NCBI GenBank assembly: GCA_024114885.1
Contig: CP099421.1
Location: 868,001 to 932,000, forward strand
Source: Septoria linicola
Lineage: Eukaryota > Ascomycota > Dothideomycetes > Mycosphaerellales > Mycosphaerellaceae
DNA: 64,000 nucleotides
Direction: 5' to 3'
Shown: positions 1-13,001 of the stretch, piece after piece
Layout: the number at the start of each line of letters is the position of its first letter
Numbering within the stretch: position 1 is the stretch's first letter
Position numbers and translations under genes: made by a program
The notes under the pieces: generated by a model
The model's input: only the letters and a program-made list of their open reading frames with translations
Database searches by the model: none
What the model was told of the DNA's origin: nothing

Positions 1-537
1 GTAGTGCTCTCTAGAATAGCTGCTTTTAGTAGACTATACGATCGTGAACGCTAAGGAGGACTTAAAGAGATCGATACTTGATTATCGCTCCTATACGGAG
101 CGTCGTAATCGAAGAACGGTATAAGAAATAAAGGAAAGGGTAGAGATAGGAGGAAGGAAGTAAAGAAAGAAGAAGTAGGTAGTTAGAAAGATACTAAAAC
201 TTACTAAGACGCTATAAGCTATAGAACCTCGGGTCTAAAGAGATACTAAGACACTTACTAGATCCTACGTCTATACCTAAATAGGAAGGTACTATATAAG
301 GAAAACTACTACTAACTACGATTACCGACTATAAATCTTATCTTAATTAATTCTAGAAGCGTAGAACTAGAGGATAGTTATAGTCGATATTAGTTTACTA
401 GATCTATATAATTAGATATTAGTATAGAATAATTAAAAAATAAGCTATTAGTTCTAAGTTATACTAAACTAAGGCCTATTCTATTAATAATAAATTATCT
501 ATAATACTATAGAAGAGAATATTTTTACTATATATAC

Positions 538-815
538 TATTAAGAATGTATCCTAGATAGTTAGTCTAGATATAGACTTCTAAGTATAGTTCTGGATACC
601 TAAGGCATCCACCTAAGGCTTGGTAAGAGGTATATCTTGCTTCTCTTTCTTCTCTTCTTAGATAACTAACAAAATCAACTTTGTATTTAGTTCCTAGTAT
701 ATTACTACTACACTATATATATAAGTTAGTTCAAGATTAATCCCCTATTCTTCTTTACTATACTATACCCTCCTTAATATTGTGTAGTATCTATAAACGC
801 CCTCTACTTTTAATA
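538..815 (+). repeat. 5' LTR of Copia-1
   Basis: This 278-bp direct repeat of 6559-6836 starts tattaagaatg (originally TGTTAAGAATG) and ends cttttaata (originally CTTTTAACA). It is preceded by the TSD tatac. Confidence 0.95.
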
Positions 816-834
816 GGTTATAAGCCTAGGTTTA
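816..834 (+). other. Probable primer binding site of Copia-1
   Basis: Immediately after the 5' LTR lies ggttataagcctagg. The less altered Copia-2 copy (42966-42982, minus strand) reads ggttataagcccggg. Its complement contains the anticodon loop CTTATAA flanked by a possible stem. This resembles tRNA-Ile(UAU) and would fit the half-tRNA priming known for copia elements. The assignment to a particular tRNA is inference. Confidence 0.4.
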
Positions 835-1289
835 TATACTAAATAGGAGCAACCTATATTAGTACAGGTTACTTGTATCCCTTATAGTTTATAGAAAATA
901 TTTAGGGCCTAGAAGTTTCCCTAACTGTATTACTAACGAAGCTAGTTTACACCTAGTAGTATATAAGTTAGTAAAGATCTCTATAAGATAGTAGTATGTT
1001 TCTGCTTTATTAATACCTGCCTAGTTCTCTACTATTATACCTAGTATTACTAGAGTTAGAAGAGGCTACTTAGCCTTCCTACTACCTAGTAACAGAAACT
1101 CTACTAAGAGAGAAAGATCTAAGTCTTAGTAATTTCCTAAATACGAGGAATCCCTGTCTCTTAGAGCTAGTCTCCCTACTATAAGAAATTACCCTTCTCT
1201 AGAATCCTTAGCTAGTCTAAAGTATTCTACTAATTATTTATTCTATTTACCTATTTCTATAATAGACTAAGAGGACAAGAAGAGCTAAA

Positions 1290-4200
1290 GGATTCTAATC
1301 CTAGACAGAACTAACTAGAAGAGATAGTTCAAGCTATAGATAGATAAGCTGGAAGGAAAGGACTAGTTCTAGGCAATTAGCTAACTAATTATTAGAGGGA
1401 ACCTATGCATAGTTTAGTAGGACACTAGTCTTTAGATATATATCACTTAGAATCAATACTTCTTAAAAGACAATATAGTATGCAGGTTTAGTATCAGATG
1501 CAGTATTAGTAAAGATAATAAGATGGAGCTAGAGACACAGTATGTTACTATACTAGTAGCTAAGATATAGGTGATTCTCTAGAACAAGTATAATAGAGTC
1601 CTAAAGTCCTATACTATAGGTCTAATTAAGCAGTTTATTATATTTAGGATATTACCTAATAAGACAATTAGGGAAGTATAGAGACACCTTAGAGGCCTAA
1701 GTAAGAGGATTACTAAGATTGATCCTTAGGAAGCCTACTACTAGAGCTAAGAGAAAAGGCTAAAACATCTCCTATAGTCCCTACCTATATTATACTAAGT
1801 AGCTAAGGATGCTATTATAACCTAACTATCCTTGGATATAGACACTATTCTCCTTCTACTTAAGTCCTAAAAGGTAAGAGACAATCTAGACAAGATAGAC
1901 ACAGGTCTAGCTATATTCTATTCTAGGTAGCTCTACTAAGGAAAGTCCCTACTAATGTACTAGCTCTATAAGAAAGGGAAGCACTAGTTAAAGGATTGTC
2001 CTAACCTCCCTACTACTAAGAAACTGTCCTAGTAGAGAAACAGTACTAAGAACTAGAAGGACCCTTAGGGATTATTCCTTAGAGGGAGGGTTAGAAGATC
2101 CCCTTTACTAAGGAATACTAGATATATTAAGAAAGCTGTCTACAAGTTATTATTATATAATAAGCTAAAGAAGGTTGTCTAGAAAATAGGTAAGTAGCTT
2201 CAAAGGATAGAAAAGTCTAGAAAGCTTCTAAAGAAAGGATTTTCAGCCTAGGAGTCTAGTTCTAGTTCTGATTCTAGAACTTACTCTAGTTCTAGAAGCA
2301 ATAATAATTCCCTATTAGAAGATAATAACTAAGATAAGTTAGCCTATTCTATAATTAAGGCTAAAGGCAAGTTGTTACCTTAAGAATAGCTCTTAGATTC
2401 CTATACCTTATCCTATATAACTAACTAACTGTCCTTCTTTAGATTAGTAAAGCTACTAAGGAAGAAAGTATAGATCAAGGTAGGAGGAGGATACCTCTAT
2501 ATAACCTACTCTAGACTAGTATAGATAAAGGGAATCTTAGGAGGAGAAGTTCTACTTAATAGGGTACTATTTGTTCCTAATCTTAGAGTAAATCTTATAT
2601 TATAGGATTAGTTTAGTAAGCAATTTAGAGTCTAGAAGCCTGATTTCACTCTTACCTTCCTAGATAGCTAAACAGTTATAAAGACCAAGCTAGTTAGAGG
2701 TATTCTATTTATTAGTAAGATATTACCTCTCCTATAGGAAAAGTTATATTACTTACTATATAATCCTATAGAGGTTAATAATGCCTATACTACCCTATTA
2801 GAGAAGGATCTAAAATAGTAGGAGCTATAGTATAGAAGATTTACATACTTTGGAAGAGGGTTACTCTTAAACCTTTATAAAGTTACTAACCTAAAGGAAA
2901 GAATTCTAATTCCTAACTAGGAAGAGTATAAGTATAGGATCTATATAATAGGTAAGATAAAGAAACACCTAGGTAAGTCTATTAAGAGAAGACCTGAAAG
3001 ATTAGCCCTTATATTAGTAGATATCTATAGACTATTACTATTATTAGTAAAAGGTTTTATATAGTAGCTTAAGATTATTAATAACTTCTTAAGAAAGAAA
3101 TAGGCATTTCTACTTAAGGCTAGATCAGATATACTAACTACTCTTTAGAACTGGAGGATTAAGGTAGAAAGGTAGTTAGTAGTACTCCTTAAGTCTATAA
3201 GGGCTAACAATACTAGAGAGATTACTACTTTAATTAAATAGTAAGAGAAGGACTTTAGAATTACCCTTAAGCTAACTAAGGCCTATAATTCACTCTAGAA
3301 TAGAGTAGTTAAGAGGTCTATCTAAACATTAGAGGCCTCTATTAGAGCAATGCTTAAAGAAAGCAAGATACCTATTAAGTTTTGGCTAGAAGCCCTTAAA
3401 GCATAGGTATATATAAGGAATAAGCTTCTAAATAGACCTAATATTAAGGGATTCAAGCTCTTACCTAATGAAGCTTTTAATAGGATTAAGCTAATAGTCT
3501 CCTACCTTAAGGTATAGGGATATAGAGCTATAGTATACATAGATACAAGAGTATAGCCTTAGTAGGCAAGGAGTAACAAACTAATAAACAGAGGAAAGGA
3601 TGCTATGTTTATTAGATACTATAATAATATAGTAAAGGTATAGAAGTTCTAGGAGCTAGATATAAAGGCTATTAAGTAGTATACTAATACAATCTTCTTT
3701 AAAGATAAGCTAGGTAGAGAATTAGACTTGAATATTAAGATTAAGAATCTCCCTAGTTTAGCTCTAGAAAGAAGACCTATTAGAAGGCTAAGAACTATTA
3801 GCTAGCCTACTCTATAAGCTAGTAGGAGTACCCTAGGTGCTTCTAGTCTAGGCTAGTAGAAGCCTCCTCCCCCTTAGCTATTAGCACAGGTTTAGGAAGG
3901 AAAGAAACTCTTTATACAACTTCTACCTCTACTAGAAGATATAGGAGAGTATAGAAAATTCCTAGACTAAAGGAAAGTTAAGAAAGAATCTAAGAATTCT
4001 ACCTAAGAAACTATAGAGGTAGATTAGGAGTAGACAGCCCTAAGGTAAACCCTTAGAAAGAGGAAAGTATCCTAAGAACTTAATAGATTTGACTAGAAGC
4101 TAAAGCTAATTAGGCTTAAGCTAGATTAGAATAGTTAGCTAGACAAGGAAATGCTCCTAGAGTATTAGGCTTTCTTCTTAGCTATAAGCTCTATTAACCT

Positions 4201-5930
4201 AGGTATCCTATAGGACCTAGAATTCTTAGAGGAAGTTAAAGAGATTGTATTCTTAGCTACTAAAGAAGTAGGAATGCATAAATAGGAGGTTCTAATCCTA
4301 AGGAACTATAAGGAAGTAGTAAGTGATCCTAAGTAGGGTTATCTCTAGTAAGAAGCTATTTAGAAGGAGCTAGATATACTTATAAGTAATAATACCTAGA
4401 CTATAGTAGTCCTACTAAAAGGGGCTAACCTAGTTACCTCAAGATAGGTCTTTAATATTAAAAGAAAGCTTAGTAGAGCTATTGAAAAGTTTAAGGCAAG
4501 ACTAGTTATAAGAGGGTTCTCCTAAAAGTATAGAGTAGACTATATAGAGACTTTTGCCCCTATAGTTAGGTAGGATACTCTAAGAGGATTTATAGCTGTA
4601 GTCTACAAGAAGGACCTAGTTCTATACTAAGTAGATATAAACAATACATTTATAGAGAGCACCCTATATAAGGACATCTATATAATCCTACTACTAGGTG
4701 TTAACCTACTAACTAGTATAGTCTTATAAGTTCTAAGGAGTCTCTATAGGCTAAAGCAAGCTATAAGAGACTAGAATCAGCTGTATGTGTTAAAGCTGAA
4801 AGGAATAGGATTTAGATAATTAGAAGTAGACCTATGTCTTCTAATCTATAAGAAAAGGAAAGACCTAATAATCCTAATCTATGTTAATAATATACTTATT
4901 ACTATAGAGAGACTAGAAGATGTCCTCTAGTTTAAAGACTAACTTAGTAAGGTCTTTAAGATTAAAGATCTTAGAGAACTAGACAAGATTCTTAGAATAA
5001 GACTAATAAGAAATAGACAGTAAGGCTAGCTAAAACTTAACTAGAAGCACTATATCTAAGAGAACCTAGCTAAGATAGGAATAGGTTAAGAGACTATATT
5101 ACTAACTCTTTTACTAATAGATAGCTATGAAAGTCTAAAGCCTGCTAGACCAAATAATAAAAGATATAACAAATAGGAGTACTAATCTATTATTAGAACA
5201 TAGATATAGCTTGTAACTGTTACAAGACTAGACATTTCATTTGCTTTTAGAAGATTGAGCTCCTATGTTAGTAATCTAATAGTAGGATATATAAAGGCTC
5301 TAAAGAAGCTAACTAGATACCTAAGATTAAACCTAGACCTTAGTCTAAGATACTTAAGGAATAGTTAAGGCTTTCTTACTAGATATATAGACTCTAACTA
5401 TATAATAGACAAGACTAATAGAGTCTCAATCCTTAGATATGTCTTCTTCCTTTATAGTACACTAATCTCCTAGATAAGTAAAAAGTAGAAATCTGTAGCT
5501 ATATCTATAATAGAAGCTGAATATATAGCTATAGGTATATATACAAAACAGTTATAGTTCCTTAGTGCTCTTTTAAGAGAGCTTAGATGCCTAGAGTTAG
5601 TAGGAGAATGTTCTTACTAACTAAGGATCCTTAGTAACTAGGAAACTATTACTAGAATTAGGCTAATTTAGCTAAAAGGTAATAACTAAGCTACCCTTAC
5701 TCTAGTTAAGGACTTATATGTTTATAACAAGTCTAAACATATTAATATCTTATATAATGCTATAAGAAAGCTCTAGTAGAACAGACTTATCTCTATAGAA
5801 TATATGAATATAAAAGAGATAGTAGTAGATAGTCTTACTAAGCTAAAGAATAGACTACAGTTTCAGGAGTTTGTAAGGCAGCTCTACCTTATATAAGAGA
5901 TATATAAAAGATAACTCCAAGCCTTAGAGT
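1290..5930 (+). pseudogene. Copia-1 gag-pol polyprotein, inactivated by RIP
   Basis: The polyprotein would encode the capsid and the protease, integrase and reverse transcriptase/RNase H that copy and insert the element. It is interrupted throughout by TAG and TAA codons. Recognisable parts are a gag zinc knuckle of CX2CX4HX4C spacing at 1958-1999, with the first two Cys codons changed to Tyr codons (TAC, TAT). The RT motif at 4880-4891 reads Tyr-Val-Asn-Asn where the family has Tyr-Val-Asp-Asp. The RNase H signature KSVAIS..EAEY lies at about 5488-5525. The order of domains, with RT after integrase, and the RNase H signature place it in Ty1/copia. Limits are approximate because no start or stop survives. 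Confidence 0.88.
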
Positions 5931-6558
5931 TGAACTAAGAGGAGTCTAAAAGAAAGATTTTAGTTACTTGACTCCTCCTTAGTTAGACTTTATAAAGTCC
6001 TAAATGCCCTTACTAATATCAGACCTGTTACTAACTATAATATTACTATATAGTACCTAGCTAAACTAGACACTCTCTAAGGCTAAGTACTAGTTAATAT
6101 TAAAGACCTCCTCTATAGTAGCTATTATCTCCTCTACTAGTATGTAGTTACTCTACTCCCTAGCTTGATACAAGATCCCTATAGCTAAGAATAGTGTACT
6201 TTAAAGACTATTAGGGAACTAAGAAGCTATATAGAATATAACTAAGTAGGGGACTAGGCTATAAGGAATCTAGGGAGCTGTTAGAATTAGCTATAAGAAA
6301 GGATAGGGGCAACTTACTAGATAGTCTATATCCTAAACAATCCACTCCTATATAAGAGAGGAGGAAGATCTTGTAGAAGGCATTTCTTTTACCTTTTTAT
6401 AGGAGATAGTAGTATAGAAAGTTTGTTAGATTGATAGTTAGTACTGTCTGGTTATTAGTCTAAAAAGCAAGTACTTAATAACTAATCAAGATTAGGACTA
6501 GCATTTGAGTACTATAGATGATCTGTTAAAAGATCTGACTATATAGCATAAGTAGGAG

Positions 6559-6836
6559 TGTTAAGAATGTATCCTAGATAGTTAGTCTAGATATGGACTT
6601 CTAAGCATGGTTCTAGATACCTAAGGCATCTACCTAAGGCTTGGCAAGAGGTATATCTTGCTTCTCTTTCTTCTCTTCTTAGATAACTAATAAAATCAAC
6701 TTTGTATTTGGTTTCTAGCATATTACTACTATACTATATGTATAAGTTAGTTCAAGATTGATCCCCTATTCTTCTTTACTACGCTATACCCTCCTTAACA
6801 TTATGTAGTATCTACAAACGCCCTCCACTTTTAACA
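6559..6836 (+). repeat. 3' LTR of Copia-1
   Basis: This 278-bp copy runs from tgttaagaatg to cttttaaca, with both TG and CA termini intact. A purine-rich stretch (aagtaggag, 6550-6558) just upstream is the likely polypurine tract. TSD tatac follows at 6837-6841. Confidence 0.95.
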
Positions 6837-7659
6837 TATACTAGATATATAAAATATATAAATATAAAGTAGTAATACTCTCTCTCTTTTCTAAGACTAA
6901 TTAAAAAGGCTAGTTCTAAAAGATTAGTAGAATCTTCTAAATCTAAAGAAAAACTTTCTCTATAATAGACTTAATAGTAGTATCTCGTTATTAGGCCTTA
7001 AAATATCTTAAAACTAAATATTTATTCTATTAATATATACTATAGGATTCTTAGGATTTATACTATTTTAGTAATCTATTAAGCCTATTAACTTATTAAG
7101 TAGCTTAAAGAGTTTTAAACCTAGTCTATAGATCGATAGGATAGTTCTTAATATAATAGCTAAAATTATAATATCTCTAGCTAATATATAAGGTTATATA
7201 TAGTAGAAAAGGTAAGTATAAACAAGTAAGTACTTCTTAAGAAGTTAAGATATCCTTTCTAGAATAAAAGCTAGGTCTCTATAATCTACTATTAGTCTTA
7301 TATAATTAGCCTATACCTCTCTTTTTAAAGTAATCTTTCTTCTATCTAGTAGATATACTATAGAGACCTAGGATAGGCGGACTTAGTAGATATATTAGCC
7401 TATACTATAATATAATCTAATAGTAAAGTACCGACTATATATACCGATAACTAATATTATCTAAAAAGCTATATTAAAGTATCTAGGGGCGGACCTACCT
7501 TGACGTCACTCCCGCTTAGTTAGCCCTTAGACTCTAGATTTCTCTACTTTCTACAAATTCTAAACCTCGCTTTCTAACTACCTATACTTATAACTAAATT
7601 CGTCGTATATTACTATCGCTTGTCTAACCTACCTAATTCTACTACTATTTAGTAGGTAA

Positions 7660-10600
7660 CCGTTATAGCTATCGAACGCGATACTTTTAATACTAATTGT
7701 CCTAGAAATAGTACGTTAGAAGCGTAAGGTAGAGTCTCTTCCTAAACTCGAGGCGAAACGCGTAAGACTTACTACGACAAGAAAGGATGTTAAAGACTAC
7801 TCGATCAATCTAAATACACTACGCGACCGCGTACGTACTTAAGCTATAAACGAAGATAGGGCTAAAGTAGACCGAAAACGTAAAGTAAAGAATCAAGCTT
7901 TTAGTTGTTTTAAGGTAAAGTAAATAGCTATACTACTAGAGTAGGATAGCCTCGATAAGGACGCGTAGAAGACGTATATTAATTAATAGAAACTAGTCTA
8001 TAAGGCAAGCTTTGCTAAACAACGGTAAGTCTCTATTATACTATTATATATATAGTCGGCAAACATAGTCGGTAAACGTAGTCGGCGTATATAGTTAGCG
8101 CTAATATTATATAGAGAGAGAAAGGCTCTTAAGAAAGTAGAGGAAAAGAAATCTCCTAAAGACCTCGCTTAGAAAGATAAAGAAGGTTAGTATATCGAGC
8201 TCTACCTTCTATATAGGAAGATTAAGAGAAAAGAGGGTATATTAGAAGAATTCGAAAAGGAAGATAGTAGTATATAGGTTTAGGTGCTATTAGATCCTTC
8301 TAAGTTAAAGAGAAACTCTATAAACGTTATTATCGATAACCTACTAAGCTTATCTTAAGAGGAGGACATTTAGGCTAAGTACGCTATTAAGCTATCTACT
8401 AGTACGCTAGGCTCTACTAACTATAGTAGAGCGACTTATTAATACTAGTATAAGGTAATCGGCGAGTTCTAGTCTAAGATTAAGGCGCTAGACAAACTTA
8501 TAGCTATATAAGTATATAGCGATAGCGTAAGTCTTCCTATCTATTAGAAACTCCTATCTACTAATATAATATAGAGCTCCCCTTTTACGATACCGCGGCT
8601 TCGAGGTCTAGCTGTCTTACTTTAGATATTAGTACTAGAAGCCTAAGTCAAGGTATATCTACTAGCTATCTTAAGCGCCGACTATATTTACCGACTATAT
8701 ACTAATTAACTATAGTCGTATATTACTAATAGCGTTTTACCTATGCCCTATAATATCTTTTAGATAGAACACCGGGCTATACTACGTAATGTTCTTAGCT
8801 AGAAGCCCTCCTTCGTTAATTACTTCTTAATCCTTATCGAGTATCTTAGATAGCTAATTCCTACTAACTACGATTAGAATACCTATAGATTCTCTATACC
8901 TACTATGTCTATATAGTAGAGACAAAACGCGAAGCTTACCTATAGTATATTTAATAAATAATATATACTTAATAAGGAAGAGACTTTACTCGAAGCTATA
9001 GTCGAGAGTCTAGTTTAAGCTAGATTTAAGAGCGAGCGGGCTAGTATTAGCTTTTCGTCTATTATTATAGATCTAATAGATCCTAGCGTACTTAATCTAG
9101 AGATTAGTACTAAGTTCTTAACTAGTCTATCGTTAGCGGACAAGAGGCTTCACTACGTCTAATTAGTATAATTTAGGCTTCTCTATAGGTAAGAACTACT
9201 ATAGACGTCGTACTAGGGTAAAGTTATAGCGTGTTTTATAGATAGTCTAGGGCTCCTCTCTTTCTTACTTTTGTAATTTAGTCTACCTTTATCTTCTTTA
9301 ACTCTTCTAGTTCTAATACTACTACCTATAAACACGCCGCCTTTATAGCGAAATCTATCGCTAGCTACTAGAGGACTTAGGTCTAGTACTCGACTAAGAT
9401 AACGATATTAAGACAGCGTTTTTAGAGACTCTTTATAATTCGAATCTAGTCCGATAGTACCCTCTACGCTACTATATATAGTATTAGAGCGGAGCTCTAG
9501 TAGACTACCTACTACCTCTAAAATTCTAATTAATATACCTACGTCTTCTCTAGACTAGACTTAAGTAAACAGGGTATATCTATAGTAGAAAGAGTATAAA
9601 ACGGACTTTAGAGACTAGTATATACGACGATAGTAGGAGGTACAAGGTCGCTATAAGTATAAGTTTAGAATATAAAAGACTATACCTATTAAATAAGAGA
9701 GTACCCGTTCCTCCTAGGTCTAGAAGTTTTTCGACTAGAGGATTAATATCGAGGATACCTCGCTAAAAGTAGTCTACTAAGGTTACGAGACCTCTTTAGC
9801 CTATCTAGGCCTCTATATTAGTATAAGTAGTCTTAGTTCTTACCTTCGAACTAAGGAGTGCGTATAGGTATTTAAGAGAAAGGGGATACTACTAGAGTAT
9901 ATCTAGTAGTATAAAGACTATTATATAAGTTCCTATCGACTATATTTACCGACTACGTTATCAAGCTTATATAGTTAGGCTCGAAATCGTAAGGGTTACC
10001 TCGGCGACCTAGACCTAAGTATTAATAACTTCCCTATAGTATCTACGTAAATAATCGTAGTATATAGCCTACTACTTAATTTCTTCGAGAATCCTATAGT
10101 CCGCTATATATATATATATCTTAACCCTAGTCTCGAAATACCTTTCCGCTCTAGTAAGACGATTAAGGCTCTTCTTCGAGAGGTCTAAGAGAGGTCCGAG
10201 GAAGATCTAAAGGCTATACTAGCTAGAACCTCTAAGGTTACTATCGTAGTCGACGGCTAGTAGTCTAGCGGTATAAAAGCTTTATTCCTTACTATCCGTG
10301 CCTACTAGATCGACGCTAAATAGGTATAGTACAAGGCGATGTTAGACTTTCCCTACGTTACTAGTAGATATACTAGAGAGCGACTTTCGAAATTACTCTT
10401 TAATATATTATAAAGGTTTAGCCTCGGAGACCGACTAATCGCTCTTATATACGATAACGCTAGAAACAATAGTATACTCTATAGGTCTATATACGTCTTA
10501 CTAGTATCTATTCGATTAGTACTAACGTAAGCTAGTATTAAGGCTATCGGCCTTTACTTAATAGAGTATAGCGTGAAAATCGTAAAGCCTTCTATTTCGA

Positions 10601-12300
10601 TCGAAGAGCTCGTAGAGCCGGTAGTACTAGATATTTAACTAGACGAGGCAAATCTCTTCTCTAATATTAAGGCTATTAAGCCTACTACGCTAGCTACGAT
10701 TCTAGAACGGTTTCTATGTTTTACTTACGTAATATAGCTTACTATAAAGGCCTTTTTTATATAACTATAAATAATGCCGATTAACGATCTATAAGAGTTT
10801 TAGGACGATAAGAAAGATTAACGAGCTCTAGAAAGGTTTTAAAAGACTAATATAGTAGCTTCTCTTAAAGGACTATCTAAACTTTTGTTTAAGGTATATC
10901 GTAGTTATAGTCGACGATCGTAGTCGGTAAGTATAGTCGGCGCTTATTAATCGTCCTAGGTCTATAGATTTATAGTATAGGTAAACTCTAGTTCTTAGCG
11001 TTTCGAGAGCTTTATAGATCTCTAAAAGGAGCGTCTAAAGAATCTATATCCCTATCTAAAGGCTTACGTACGCTAGTAAAAGTATCCTATAACGAGACTA
11101 CTACGAGTAATATAAGACGTAAGGACCTATTAGAGCTCGACTACGATAATACTATCTCGCTTTAGTCGACTACGCGACTTTATCGATAAATTTATTAAGC
11201 GTTAGTCGCTACTAACACTTATACTATCTAATACCGACTAGTAACGGTTAGAATACCTTACGTCTCTAACTATACTCTTCGCTTAGGCTACTACCTACGT
11301 CGGTACGATAAAGGGCCCTAGCCTCTATCTAGTCCTTAGCTACTATAACTCTCTTTTCGATATTCTAGACAAAGTAGACAAGAAACTCAAGTATAAGAAA
11401 GAGGCTTAGAAGGTCTTACTCTATAAGGTACTAGACAAAGCGTATACTAAGCTCTTTTAATATTACTAATAGACCTAGTAACGGTTCGAGGACTACTACG
11501 GTATAGTAGTACTACTATACTCTACGATTAAGAGTATGTTCTAGAAGCGAGGCGCTTTCGATAATAATAGTTCGGAAGATCTCTACTAGAGCAAATTACG
11601 CGTAGAGTAGTTAAAGTATTATAAAGCTTTATCTAGTACTATACAAGCTTCGAAACGGTAGCCTCGAGGTATATAAAGCTTCTTAACCTCCTTCGCTATA
11701 GAGATCGATAGCGACGATAATAAAGCTTAACTAGTACTAGACGTAGCCCTCTTAGTCGAGCCTAATAACGAACTAGAGCGCTATCGGAAAGTAGACTTCT
11801 TATATATAAAAGGAATAGATCCTATAGATATATAGCTAGCTCTTACTAATATATTCCCTACTATATCGAAAATAGCCTAGGATATTCTATATATTCTAGT
11901 AGTAGGTACTAGATACGAACGAGATTTTAGTATTACACGTTATTAGAACCGCTATAATCGGACATATAATCTAGATACCTTTACGTATATTATACTATTA
12001 CGATATCGATATCGCGATTATAAGTATAATATAAGAGTAGTACTTACTATAGAAGTATCTACTCTTTGTCCTAATTTAGAACTTACTTATAATTAGATAG
12101 AGGTAGTCGAGGAGTAGAATAAGGAGGTTAAAAACGAAATCAAGGCTCTTTTAAAGTTTAATAGTATTAGCGATAATAAAGGGGTTACAAAGGTAGATAA
12201 ATTATAGCGTCGAAGTACGCGAAAGCGTAATACGCTCTATAGGGAAGCTTTAAGAGCTAGAACGTAGCTACCGACTACGTCTACCGACTATATATATTAT
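7660..12300 (+). pseudogene. hAT-family transposase remnant (D1 copy)
   Basis: This is a dead gene for a hAT-superfamily cut-and-paste transposase. Reading across RIP stops near 10,265-10,500 gives a coherent stretch with an LTIRAYWID-like block, then DFPYVTSRYTRERL, then IYDNARNN at 10450-10473. This matches the hAT catalytic-core pattern ...TxDNAxNN. Near 11,840-11,960 a C-terminal block (DILYILVVGTRYERDFS) resembles the hAT dimerisation region, in which VERLFS-like residues are typical. The upstream part is less recognisable and may hold introns: GTAAGT at 8025 and ctaat...TAG ending at 8114. No intact frame survives, and the ends are approximate. A candidate 5' terminus is at 7483 (taggggcggacc); I found no matching 3' terminus. 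Confidence 0.8.
8048..8095. repeat. Short tandem tagtcggYaaacR motif, one of several in the hAT remnant
   Basis: Three copies of tagtcgg at about 13-bp spacing. The same motif or its complement (ccgactatatttaccgacta) recurs at about 7425-7445, 8677-8697, 9939-9960, 10907-10950 and 12270-12292. D2 has only two copies at the equivalent site (about 45558-45585), so copy number has changed since duplication. Function unknown. Confidence 0.7.
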
Positions 12301-12586
12301 AAACTTAAGTCGACGTCAGATTAGCCTATCCGTTCTACTTATTACTATTATCCCTCTCTCTGTCTTTACTACTCTATTATATACTTCCTTTTATAGTCGA
12401 TACTAACTAGAATAATTCTTCTTCGTAGTTATACTTAAAACCTATATTATACCTATTTTTTGTTCGCCTAACCTATCTAAGTATAGAGTAGGTATTTATA
12501 CTATACCTATTACTATCTTCTATAGGTAGGCTAAGACCTAGCCTAACCTATATACTAACCCGTTTCGGCCTACCTATTCCGACGTC

Positions 12587-12724
12587 TACTTATACGAGAC
12601 GATTAAGAAAGTCGTAGTTAATTAGAAGTACTATATCGCGCGAGAACGCGATAGAATATTAATAATATTATATTTATTTAGAGTTATAGTCGTAAGGTTA
12701 AAATTATAAGGTTTTAGTATAGAG
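12587..12724. other. RIP-mutated DNA between D1 similarity end and Copia-2
   Basis: About 140 bp continues D1 beyond the point where D2 is truncated. It contains no recognisable coding sequence. It ends in tagag, the left TSD of Copia-2; the right one reads taggg at 43260-43264. Confidence 0.6.
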
Positions 12725-13001
12725 TGTTAAAAGTAGAAGACGTATTATATACTATATAATATTAAGAAGGGTATAGCGTAGTAAAGAAGAATAGAGGATT
12801 AATCTTAAACTAACTTATATATATAGTATAGTAGTAATATGCTAGGAACTAAATACAAAGTTAATTAAGTTAGTTATCTAAGAAGAGAAGAAAGAGAAGC
12901 AAGATATACCTCTTACTAAGCCTTAGGTAGATACCTTAGGTATCTAGAACTATGCTTAAATATCTATATCTAGACTAACTATCTAGGATATATTCTTAAT
13001 A
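12725..13001 (-). repeat. 3' LTR of Copia-2
   Basis: 277-bp inverted copy of the Copia LTR, from tgttaaaag to ttcttaata on the + strand. It pairs with 42983-43259. Confidence 0.93.

Larger units (their letters stand above)
538..6836 (+). mobile_element. Copia-1: complete RIP-mutated Ty1/copia LTR retrotransposon
   Basis: This is a complete 6.3-kb element with 278-bp direct LTRs, a 5-bp TSD (tatac, 533-537 and 6837-6841) and an empty site in D2 at 44332-44336. LTR ends read TA...TA or TG...CA, so the original was TG...CA. The internal order is gag, protease, integrase, RT, RNase H, which defines copia. It keeps more CpA/TpG than neighbouring elements, so it is probably younger or less heavily mutated. 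Differences between its two LTRs are mainly CpA/TpA transitions. Confidence 0.95.
1..12586 (+). repeat. Left copy (D1) of a duplicated segment with a dead hAT transposon, split by Copia-1
   Basis: Bases 1-537 and 6842-12586 match 43801-50085 in the same orientation, differing almost only by C/T and G/A transitions. After removing Copia-1 and one TSD copy, D1 is about 6,282 bp, against 6,285 bp for D2. D1 begins before the window, so its true left end is not visible. Similarity stops at 12586 because D2 is cut there by an inverted Gypsy-A fragment. The first 0.5 kb and about 6842-7480 show no coding content; the hAT remnant fills the rest. The copy is RIP-mutated, slightly less than D2: several CpA/TpG sites kept here read TpA in D2. 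Confidence 0.9.

Noticed and set aside
12300..12586. 3' terminal inverted repeat of the hAT element
   Set aside because: Looked for a complement of taggggcggacc with an 8-bp duplication (aaagtatc) and found none convincing, so the element's ends are left open.
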